The translations under genes were made by a program, and so were the position numbers. The notes under the pieces are model-generated. The model worked only from the letters and a program-made list of their open reading frames with translations. It did not search any database and was not told the origin of the DNA. Of a stretch of 5,897 nucleotides of DNA, positions 1 through 5,790 are shown piece after piece. How positions within the stretch are numbered: the first letter of the stretch is position 1; each line of letters opens with the position of its first letter. This DNA comes from Fibrobacter sp. (GTDB taxonomy: Bacteria; Fibrobacterota; Fibrobacteria; Fibrobacterales; Fibrobacteraceae), in contig JABUUR010000532.1 in NCBI GenBank assembly GCA_021443065.1, forward strand, positions 1-5,897, written 5' to 3'.

Positions 1-2130
1 GTTGAACATGTCCTCCCGGCCATACACCTGTTTGTCATCCCGGCCTCCGCGCCGGGATCCCCCTTCGCGATTCTCGAGGCTCTGCTCGCTTTTCGGCGTC
101 CAGGTCTTGCCTCCAAACTCAGCCTGCCTCCGCTCCCTTCGGGAGGAGTTTTCCCAACGCCCCTTTTCGCCGTTTTTCTTCGGCACGATGGAAAGGGAAC
201 TGCGTTCCGCACGCTTTAGCAAATCCTTCTCCCGGAACTCGGGATTTTCCTCACGCTCCCTGCTGGGGCTAAAATTCTTGCCCTGCGCAATGGCGGTCCT
301 GGACAGCAAAAGACGTCCGATTTTACCCAGCTTCAACCGCTCCAATGTGGCTCGTATCTGCGGGCGGTTCTCGGGAATATACCAGAAGAAAAACTGCTTC
401 TGGCTCTTTTTCTGCTCCGGGGTCTTCGCCACGTAAAGAGGCGTTCCGTCGGGTTTCATCTCGGCGTAGAACATTTCCGTCGCGATGGTCATGGGGGTGG
501 GCGTAAAGTCCTGCACCTGCTCCAGCTGGAAACCTAACTGCTTTGTTTCAAGCGCAAGCTCCGCCATGTCCGCTTCCGTACAGCCGGGGTGACTGCTGAT
601 AAAGTAAGGGATGATTTGCTGTTTCTTGCCGATGCGTCTGCACTCTTCGTCAAAAAATTCCTTGAACTTGTGGAACAGCGTAAAACTTGGCTTGCGAATC
701 AAGTTCAAGACTGTTTCCACCGTATGTTCCGGGGCTACTTTCAGGCGTCCGCTCACGTGGTGTTCTATGAGTTCCCGGGCGTATTCCCTGTGGTCTTTTT
801 TCAGGGCCTCGTCGTCAGTCTCCTGCAACAGCAAGTCGTAACGCACCCCGCTTCCGATGAACAAGTGCTTTACCTTGGGGTGGTTGCGAACCTCCCGATA
901 CAAGTCCAAAAGCTCCCGATGGTAGGTGTCCATGTTGTCGCAAATCTTCGGGAAACAGCAACTGGGGCGGGCACATTTGGCGCAGCGGCTGCGGTCCTTG
1001 CCCCGCATTTTGTACATGTTGGCGCTGGGGCCTCCCAGGTCCGTGATGGTGCCCGCGAACCCCTCCATGTTCACCACCTTCTCCACCTCCCGCAAAATGC
1101 TTTCGCGGCTGCGGCTGGCAATGAACTTCCCTTGCTGGGCGTTGATGGCGCAAAAACTGCAACCGCCGAAACAGCCCCGATGGGTGTTGATGGAAAACTT
1201 GATCATTTCAAATGCCGGAACGTCGCCCCGTCTCTTGTACCGCGGGTGGGGTGCCCGGGCGTAGGGGTATTCAAAGCTCTCGTCCAGCTCACCATATTCC
1301 ATGGGCGGATAGGCGGGATTGATCACCACGGTCTTGTCGCCTACGTCTTGCAAAATACGCCGCTGGAACATCTTGTTGCATTCCACGTCCACCTTGCTGT
1401 AACTTTGAATCTGGGTTTTCTTGTTCGCCACACATTCCTCGTGGCTGGGCAGACGCAAATCGCCCCACGCCTCTCCCGTCTCCTTGTGCTTGCCGGGGGC
1501 AGGGACCTTGTCCTTGTCCACAAGAACCGCGGTCTGGGGAATGTTCTTCAGGCTGCTGAAGGGCACGCCTTTTTTCAAAAGCCGCACAATTTCCTTCAAG
1601 GGCTTTTCACCCATGCCGTACACCAGGATATCTGCTTCCGTCTCCGCAAGAATGCTGGGCTTTAGACGGTCGCTCCAGTAATCGTAATGGGTCACCCGGC
1701 GAAGGCTGCTTTCCAGGCCGCCAATGAGTAACGGCACGTCGGGGTAAAGCATCTTCACGATTTTTGCATAAGTGTAGGTGGCGTAATCCGGCCTGAACCC
1801 AGCCTTGTTCCCCGCGGTAAAGGCATCGTCGCTGCGCAGGCGTTTTGCCGCGGTGTAGTGATTCACCATGCTGTCCATGCCGCTGCTGATGGCAAAGAAC
1901 ATCCGGGGTTTTCCCAACTTCTTGAAATCCCGCAGGTCGTCGCGCCAGTTGGGCTGGGGGAGTATCGCCACCCGCAAGCCCTCGTGTTCAAAAAGTCTCG
2001 CCACCACAGCGTGCCCAAAGCTGGGGTGGTCCACATAACAGTCCCCGCTGATTACGACAACGTCAACGTAATCCCAGCCCAGTTCGTCGAGATCTTCTTT
2101 GCATATAGGTAAAAAACGCGGGTCGTACAT
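1..2130 (-). CDS. ygiQ: YgiQ family radical SAM protein (UPF0313), 3' end beyond the window
   Basis: I translated this frame by hand from the ATG at 2130 to the left edge: 710 codons with no stop, so the gene is intact but cut by the window. The start MYDPRFLPIC and the stretches SGDCYVDHPSFG, LIGGLESSLRR and YWSDRLKPSI are typical of the YgiQ amino-terminal domain. The radical SAM cluster motif CFGGCSFC (CX3CX2C, residues 320-327) follows NTHRG, and DLGGPSANMY is at 364-373. A second cysteine group (C383, C386, C391, C392, C397) precedes the conserved NMDTYHRELLDLYR region. The reaction is unknown; the family is expected to cleave S-adenosylmethionine using a [4Fe-4S] cluster. Family similarity seems to fade near residue 612. 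The remaining tail of about 100 residues is charged and Arg/Glu-rich and includes a palindromic repeat. The start lies 18 bp after queH with no evident Shine-Dalgarno sequence, so it is probably co-transcribed with queH. Confidence 0.93.
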   Translation of the reverse strand, partial: MYDPRFLPICKEDLDELGWDYVDVVVISGDCYVDHPSFGHAVVARLFEHEGLRVAILPQPNWRDDLRDFKKLGKPRMFFAISSGMDSMVNHYTAAKRLRSDDAFTAGNKAGFRPDYATYTYAKIVKMLYPDVPLLIGGLESSLRRVTHYDYWSDRLKPSILAETEADILVYGMGEKPLKEIVRLLKKGVPFSSLKNIPQTAVLVDKDKVPAPGKHKETGEAWGDLRLPSHEECVANKKTQIQSYSKVDVECNKMFQRRILQDVGDKTVVINPAYPPMEYGELDESFEYPYARAPHPRYKRRGDVPAFEMIKFSINTHRGCFGGCSFCAINAQQGKFIASRSRESILREVEKVVNMEGFAGTITDLGGPSANMYKMRGKDRSRCAKCARPSCCFPKICDNMDTYHRELLDLYREVRNHPKVKHLFIGSGVRYDLLLQETDDEALKKDHREYARELIEHHVSGRLKVAPEHTVETVLNLIRKPSFTLFHKFKEFFDEECRRIGKKQQIIPYFISSHPGCTEADMAELALETKQLGFQLEQVQDFTPTPMTIATEMFYAEMKPDGTPLYVAKTPEQKKSQKQFFFWYIPENRPQIRATLERLKLGKIGRLLLSRTAIAQGKNFSPSREREENPEFREKDLLKRAERSSLSIVPKKNGEKGRWENSSRRERRQAEFGGKTWTPKSEQSLENREGGSRRGGRDDKQVYGREDMFN
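9..62. repeat. Palindromic repeat element inside the 3' part of ygiQ
   Basis: Positions 33-61 contain an 8-bp perfect inverted repeat, ATCCCGGC (37-44) against GCCGGGAT (51-58), with a 6-nt loop, preceded by TGTC. This is the same design and orientation as the units at 5791-5897. A partial unit, TGTCCTCCCGGC at 9-20, matches 5791-5802 exactly over 12 bases, and both copies are preceded by AACAT or AACATT. The full unit stays open in the ygiQ frame and encodes about residues 691-700 (GSRRGGRDDK). It may be a mobile palindromic element tolerated in the tail, or a repeat into which the reading frame has extended. Confidence 0.7.
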
Positions 2131-2148
2131 ACAATGTAATTTAGAAAT

Positions 2149-2853
2149 TTAACCAGGTTCACCTTCGACTTTGCAGTCGGCCTTTCGCATGGAGAACACG
2201 CATCCGCAAAAATTCTGCCGGTACAATCCGTGTTTTTCGGAAAGTTCGGTGGAACGCTTATAGCCGCCCTTTTTCTTGAAATCGGTGGGCAACCGCTTTA
2301 CCCCACCGACAAGGTCGCATTGTTCCTGCACAACATCGTTAAGCACCTGGGCGTCTTTCAGCGGGCTGATGGTCAGCGAGGTGGTCACATAATCCATGCC
2401 CAGTTCCCTTGCCAATTTTACAGATTCGCTAAGGCGCAATTCAAAACACTTGCGGCAACGGGCGCCACCTTCGGGTTCATTTTCCAGCCCTTTTACGTAA
2501 TCGTAAAAACGTCTGGGTTCGTACTTGCCCTCGATTAAAGTTACCGGATACTTTGTCTTGATTTCACTTACGAAACGCTTGATTTCTGCCACTCGCAACT
2601 GGTATTCTTTTTCGGGCGCGATGTTTGGGTTGTAATAAAAGACAGTAATGCGGAAATAGTTGGAAAGATATTCCAGGCAGTAACTGCTGCAGGGGGCGCA
2701 ACAGGCGTGCAGCAACAGGGTAGGTGCTTCGCCTTGCTTTTCCAAGCCTCGAATGATGTACTCCAGGTCACGCTGGTAGTTGTGCCTGGGCGGGCGAGGG
2801 CATTTGCCTCCGTCAGGGCGAGCGCCCTCAATCTTTGCAACGGAATCAGACAT
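2149..2853 (-). CDS. queH: Epoxyqueuosine reductase QueH
   Basis: This 234-residue protein is predicted to catalyse the last step of queuosine synthesis, reducing epoxyqueuosine to queuosine at the wobble position (34) of tRNAs with GUN anticodons. It is the cobalamin-independent alternative to QueG and acts in the cytoplasm. The family signatures are all present: LLHACCAPCSSY (C51, C52, C55), YYNPNIAP (73-80), EGGARCRKCFELRL (C133, C136), TTSLTISPLKD (157-167) and FCGC (C216, C218) near the end. The conserved cysteines are expected to bind the Fe-S cluster and serve the redox chemistry. Length is usual for the family, with a short Arg/Pro-rich leader before the core. The ATG at 2853 overlaps the stop of the upstream membrane gene (ATGTCTGA), which suggests translational coupling; I see no strong Shine-Dalgarno sequence. 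ygiQ follows 18 bp downstream. Confidence 0.95.
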   Translation of the reverse strand: MSDSVAKIEGARPDGGKCPRPPRHNYQRDLEYIIRGLEKQGEAPTLLLHACCAPCSSYCLEYLSNYFRITVFYYNPNIAPEKEYQLRVAEIKRFVSEIKTKYPVTLIEGKYEPRRFYDYVKGLENEPEGGARCRKCFELRLSESVKLARELGMDYVTTSLTISPLKDAQVLNDVVQEQCDLVGGVKRLPTDFKKKGGYKRSTELSEKHGLYRQNFCGCVFSMRKADCKVEGEPG

Positions 2854-3250
2854 AGTTCAAAGACCCGAATGCCGTTATCCAAAAACAAATGGCACTGACG
2901 ACTGCGAAAAATCCCATGACCGTCTTTTCTTTTTGGCTGGTGCTGAAAATTACCGTCGCCATGTAGAATGTCAAGTACAAGGCAAAAAAGAAAATGAAAA
3001 TCTTGGTGATGATTTCGGGAAGAACCTGACAAAGGAATTCCGGCAGCACATGGCCTGCGGTCAGCAAAAACCACATGGCCACAAACTGCATGATAATCGG
3101 CACGACAAACGCACGCCGTACTTCCTTGGGCACTATGCGATGGCGGCCGTTCATGGCGTACATGCCCAGGGGGGCGCCCAGGGCCAGGGCGATATTCAAA
3201 CCGATGGAGGGCGAAAAGAAAATTGCGCCAACGAGTGCAGGGACAAACAT
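2846..3250 (-). CDS. Small four-helix integral membrane protein of unknown function
   Basis: This 134-residue protein is not one I recognise. Hydrophobic segments lie at about residues 3-32, 46-66, 76-104 and 109-130, giving four likely transmembrane helices. The main polar loop, between helices 1 and 2, is basic (NGRHRIVPKEVRR, 34-46), and the loop SQKEKT (105-110) separates helices 3 and 4. By the positive-inside rule both basic loops would face the cytoplasm. It is the first gene of the unit with queH, overlapping it by 8 bp, so it could serve queuosine salvage or Fe-S chemistry, but nothing in the protein shows this. It is too short for the multi-helix transporter YhhQ and does not look like QueT. 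The ATG at 3250 begins directly with a hydrophobic helix and has an AT-rich upstream region with no clear ribosome binding site. That it is a real gene is supported by its membrane pattern and gene overlap. Confidence 0.8.
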   Translation of the reverse strand: MFVPALVGAIFFSPSIGLNIALALGAPLGMYAMNGRHRIVPKEVRRAFVVPIIMQFVAMWFLLTAGHVLPEFLCQVLPEIITKIFIFFFALYLTFYMATVIFSTSQKEKTVMGFFAVVSAICFWITAFGSLNYV

Positions 3251-3286
3251 GTTTCAAATATAAAAAACAGGAGAAAGGGAACCCAT

Positions 3287-3330
3287 AAAAAAACGACGCC
3301 ATCAGGCAAAGGAGGTAACCTAATGGCGTC
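3287..3330 (-). terminator. Rho-independent terminator, minus strand
   Basis: Arms GACGCCAT (3295-3302) and ATGGCGTC (3323-3330) pair perfectly. After one mismatch, AGG (3304-3306) pairs with CCT (3319-3321), leaving a 12-nt loop. On the minus strand the hairpin is followed by GTTTTTTT (3287-3294). There is no T-run on the plus side, so it acts leftward. It lies 110 bp past the stop of the exported-protein gene and only about 37 bp before the membrane protein gene. It therefore either ends transcription of the former or attenuates the queH unit. Confidence 0.85.
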
Positions 3331-3353
3331 TGGGAGTGTTTGGGTGAACATAA

Positions 3354-3381
3354 ATTATAAATTCCACACCGTCCAAAACAA
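3354..3381 (-). promoter_or_regulatory. Candidate sigma-70 type promoter upstream of the terminator
   Basis: On the minus strand a perfect TATAAT (3354-3359) lies 16 bp after TTGTTT (3376-3381). Only the first three bases of the -35 element match the consensus. A start near 3347 would give an RNA of about 60 nt ending at the terminator, or a leader reaching the membrane protein ATG at 3250. The region is AT-rich, so a chance match is possible, and promoter consensus in this lineage is not known to me. Confidence 0.4.
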
Positions 3382-3440
3382 AAAAATCATGACAATCTTG
3401 TATACTCAAGTAAACGCCCTCGCACCGGGAACCCCCTGCG

Positions 3441-4904
3441 TCAAAACGCCCCTCGTACTTGAATGTACCCGCGCACAGCTTTAAGTTCCTCCCCTCGGCT
3501 TCTGCTGAAAGTCACACCCAAGTTTGCTTGGAGCCTTTCAGTCCCCATGCTTACCTGATTGCGGACCTGGAACTTCTCGACAACGTTCCCCCGAGGGGCG
3601 ATCAGCGTCAAGGAAACCTGGTTCAAGCTGCCTTGGCTGTAGGCGGCCCCAACTTCCAGTTTCGGAAGTTGTAATCCATCGCCCCGCCTGTACTCGCTCC
3701 TGACGCTTCCTTGCAGAAACGCCCCGCCAAGGCCGTCCCCGTCAAAAAACTGCCATCTCGCTTGCAACTTGTAGTCGCTGGCGCTACAACCGTTTTCTGC
3801 GTCCTGGCAGGTGGCGCCTGCAGAAATCCTCAAAAAACGGGGGCCCGATTCTCCTTGCAGTTTCAGTTTCGCAGACGCAGTATCCCCGTCCAGAGGCATG
3901 GCCACTCGGGTACTTGCCGTAATTTTCGTGTTGCCCCTTTCCGCCCCCGCAAAAGAAAAACTCTGGGCGCCCCAGAATCTGTATTTCTGCAGGGTCTTGC
4001 TCAAGCGGGCCTGCTCCGGAACGGAGTCGCCATGGTAGTAGGCCGTTGTCCTCCAGGAGAAAATCCGTCCGGCTTGCCGCTCCCTGCCGTGCAACTGAAC
4101 CTTGAGCAGCGGCCAATGGAGCCCGCATCTTTCAATTATGGACCATAGGGTGATCTCGCCCCATCCGGACTTGCCGTACACCGCCGCAGACTGTTGCGTG
4201 GGGCTGTGCCAGTAAACCGCATTCGCCGAGACCGTCTTGTCAAAGGAATATCCCAAAAAACCTCGGACGCTTCCCGCGGTATCCAGCAGGGCGCCTAGGG
4301 TAAAACGCCCCATGGGGTAGAACATGGCTGCGCCCCACAAGGTGTCCAGAGGAACGCTGCTCCCAAGTTCCTTGGTAGAAATCTGGCCGAAGAAAGCCTC
4401 GGCACCCTTGTGCCTGTACACGAGCAAGTTCTGGGTGCCCAGCCGCAGGCTGAGCCGGTAAAAATCCAGTTGCAGGTTGTAACGTTTCTTGGATAGCGCC
4501 CCCAGGGAATCCGCCTGGCCTTTCCAAGAGAACCGCCCTCGGATTTTTTTCGAGGCGGCCTTTTCGGTCCTTTTACTTGCCGACTTCTTGGCCAGATTTT
4601 TGCGACCCGACGAACCGTTTCCCGACGCTCCAACCTTTGACGAACCACCCTCCAACGAACCAGCCTCCGCCACCCCGTCCCCTTGATTCTCGCAGGTTTC
4701 CATGGCGTAAATCTCTGCCAAAAAGCACGCCTCCTCCTGGTTTCCCTCCTGAATCAGGTCCAGCATCTCCTGGGCTTCTTCGGCGTTGACAATACCGCTG
4801 TCCCACCATTCAAAAACCTGGGACTCGCTTATGGACTGTCCCACGGCAAGGCCCCTGACCGCGACAAGAAAAATGCAAAAATACAGTGAACAAATCTTGG
4901 ACAT
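3441..4904 (-). CDS. Exported protein with acidic helical module, basic linker and probable outer-membrane beta-barrel
   Basis: I do not recognise this 487-residue protein. I chose the ATG at 4904 because CGGAGA sits 5 nt upstream and a signal peptide begins there (MSKICSLYFCIFLVAVRG, cleavage near residues 20-24). The longer frame from 4970 would add 22 residues lying upstream of the likely promoter. Residues 26-72 form an acidic, helix-prone module (FEWWDSGIVNAEEAQEMLDL, then a segment ending in METC) with two cysteines, C60 and C71. Residues 82-101 are Gly/Ser pentads and 101-124 are strongly Lys/Arg-rich. From about 140 onward, alternating strands rich in aromatic and small residues run to the end, which is YIQVRGAF. 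A terminal Phe is the usual beta-barrel assembly signal, so an outer-membrane location is inferred. Function is unknown. It is monocistronic, divergent from rsmG, and followed by the terminator at 3287-3330. Confidence 0.82.
   Translation of the reverse strand: MSKICSLYFCIFLVAVRGLAVGQSISESQVFEWWDSGIVNAEEAQEMLDLIQEGNQEEACFLAEIYAMETCENQGDGVAEAGSLEGGSSKVGASGNGSSGRKNLAKKSASKRTEKAASKKIRGRFSWKGQADSLGALSKKRYNLQLDFYRLSLRLGTQNLLVYRHKGAEAFFGQISTKELGSSVPLDTLWGAAMFYPMGRFTLGALLDTAGSVRGFLGYSFDKTVSANAVYWHSPTQQSAAVYGKSGWGEITLWSIIERCGLHWPLLKVQLHGRERQAGRIFSWRTTAYYHGDSVPEQARLSKTLQKYRFWGAQSFSFAGAERGNTKITASTRVAMPLDGDTASAKLKLQGESGPRFLRISAGATCQDAENGCSASDYKLQARWQFFDGDGLGGAFLQGSVRSEYRRGDGLQLPKLEVGAAYSQGSLNQVSLTLIAPRGNVVEKFQVRNQVSMGTERLQANLGVTFSRSRGEELKAVRGYIQVRGAF
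4602..4661 (-). repeat. Degenerate 15-bp tandem repeat encoding Gly/Ser pentads
   Basis: Four consecutive 15-bp units encode GSLEG, GSSKV, GASGN and GSSGR (residues 82-101 of the exported protein). On the minus strand the units share a core close to GGTTCGTCGGG; the third is the most diverged. The period is a multiple of three, so copy-number change would keep the frame and alter linker length. Confidence 0.6.
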
Positions 4905-4908
4905 CAAT

Positions 4909-4932
4909 TCTCCGTTTTTATCCGCCTTTATA
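4909..4932 (-). promoter_or_regulatory. Ribosome binding site and candidate -10 element for the exported-protein gene
   Basis: GGAGA (4909-4913) lies 5 nt before the ATG at 4904 and decides that start. TATAAA (4927-4932) is a plausible -10 element and would give a leader of roughly 15-20 nt. No good -35 match is found 16-18 bp upstream. If this promoter is right, the ATG at 4970 cannot be used. Confidence 0.45.
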
Positions 4933-4998
4933 CACGTTCTTTTGTCCCCAACCGTACCCATGATGATCAAAAATTTACAGAATTTCTAACTTTGGGCT

Positions 4999-5787
4999 AT
5001 GGCGAATTCAAACTGGTCAAAAAAGCCCAACAAGACATCCTGGGGTAAAACCCCAGCTCGCGGTGCCGATGCCCTGGGCAGCGCATTCATTCCCCACATG
5101 AAAGCCCCCCGCACGGAGTTCCCCCTTTTTAACGGCAAACGGGTCACCCCTTCGCTTGCTGGCCTCGAAAAACTGCTGGGTTACTACGGGGTGGAACTCC
5201 AGCAAGAATCCTTGAAACAAATCTGGGAATACCACCAGTTGATCCGCGCCAACAACGACGACCAGGACTTGACTCGCCTCAACGCCTTCGAAACCATGGT
5301 GGAGCGCCACTACGCCGACTGCACCTTGATCAATGCCTTTGTGGAAAAATGGCCCGCCCGCATGATTGACGTAGGCAGCGGCGCCGGTTTCCCTGGAATC
5401 CCCCTGAAGATTGTAAACCCCAAAATCAATCTCACCCTTTGCGAGCCCCGCCCCAACCGCATCAACTTCTTGAACATGGTCATTCAAAAACTTGGCCTCG
5501 AGAACATCGACGTGTTCGGTCACAAGGTCACCAGCCGCAGCATGACCATCCCCGTAGATGGCGTCATCAGCCGCGCCTTCGAACTGATGGAAAAGACTTT
5601 TCCCCGTCTGGAAAATTCCCTAAAGGTAGGTGGCCGAGTGTTTTTTATGAAAGGCCCTGCCGCAGCCGACGAACTCAAGACCCTCCATCCCGAGGATTAC
5701 GGCTACAAGTTACTGGAAAAGCATTTCTACACCATTCCCAACAGCACCCAGGAACGCGCCCTGGTCATCTTCGAACGCGTAGAATAA
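4999..5787 (+). CDS. rsmG: 16S rRNA (guanine-527-N7)-methyltransferase RsmG
   Basis: RsmG (GidB) transfers a methyl group from S-adenosylmethionine to N7 of G527 in 16S rRNA, in the small-subunit loop linked to streptomycin response. The 262-residue protein shows the family pattern. LTRLNAFETMVERHYADC (91-108) corresponds to the conserved region before the SAM site. IDVGSGAGFPGIPLKI (123-138) is the glycine-rich SAM-binding loop. EPRPNRINFLNMV (149-161), GVISRAFE (188-195) and RVFFMKGP (213-220) follow, with QERALVIFER at the end. Family similarity begins near residue 55, so an amino-terminal extension of about 50 basic, low-complexity residues makes it longer than E. coli RsmG (about 207). 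The ATG at 4999 has no visible Shine-Dalgarno sequence. A later in-frame ATG at 5098 (M34) would remove part of the extension, so the start is less certain than the identity. No mnmG or parA/parB neighbour, a common rsmG context elsewhere, is in view. Confidence 0.95.
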   Translation: MANSNWSKKPNKTSWGKTPARGADALGSAFIPHMKAPRTEFPLFNGKRVTPSLAGLEKLLGYYGVELQQESLKQIWEYHQLIRANNDDQDLTRLNAFETMVERHYADCTLINAFVEKWPARMIDVGSGAGFPGIPLKIVNPKINLTLCEPRPNRINFLNMVIQKLGLENIDVFGHKVTSRSMTIPVDGVISRAFELMEKTFPRLENSLKVGGRVFFMKGPAAADELKTLHPEDYGYKLLEKHFYTIPNSTQERALVIFERVE

Positions 5788-5790
5788 CAT

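Noticed and set aside
589..1665. Long plus-strand open frame of 358 codons
   Set aside because: It lies wholly antisense to ygiQ, whose minus-strand frame carries clear family motifs throughout; the plus-strand product has no recognisable domain.
2568..3302. Minus-strand frame of 244 codons overlapping queH and the membrane protein gene
   Set aside because: It is an off-frame reading of two real genes, and its start codon is inside the terminator hairpin.
3251..3347. preQ1 riboswitch ahead of the queH unit
   Set aside because: I looked for the class I pattern (small C-rich-loop hairpin followed by an A-rich tail with CUA) and did not find it; the only strong structure is the terminator hairpin. 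Classes II and III were not excluded rigorously.
2780..3484. Plus-strand frame of 234 codons across the membrane protein gene and the intergenic region
   Set aside because: It runs antisense to the start of queH and all of the membrane protein gene and has low-complexity composition. Only the final 53 codons, with their own Shine-Dalgarno sequence, are kept as a curiosity.
4905..4970. Longer start (ATG at 4970) for the exported-protein gene
   Set aside because: The added 22 residues are charged and would bury the signal peptide. The ATG at 4904 has a Shine-Dalgarno sequence and lies just after a plausible -10 element.
4974..5002. rsmG promoter using TTTACA (4974-4979)
   Set aside because: The -35 match is good (5 of 6), but the hexamers 16-17 bp downstream (GCTATG, CTATGG) are poor -10 elements and would place the start of transcription inside the gene.
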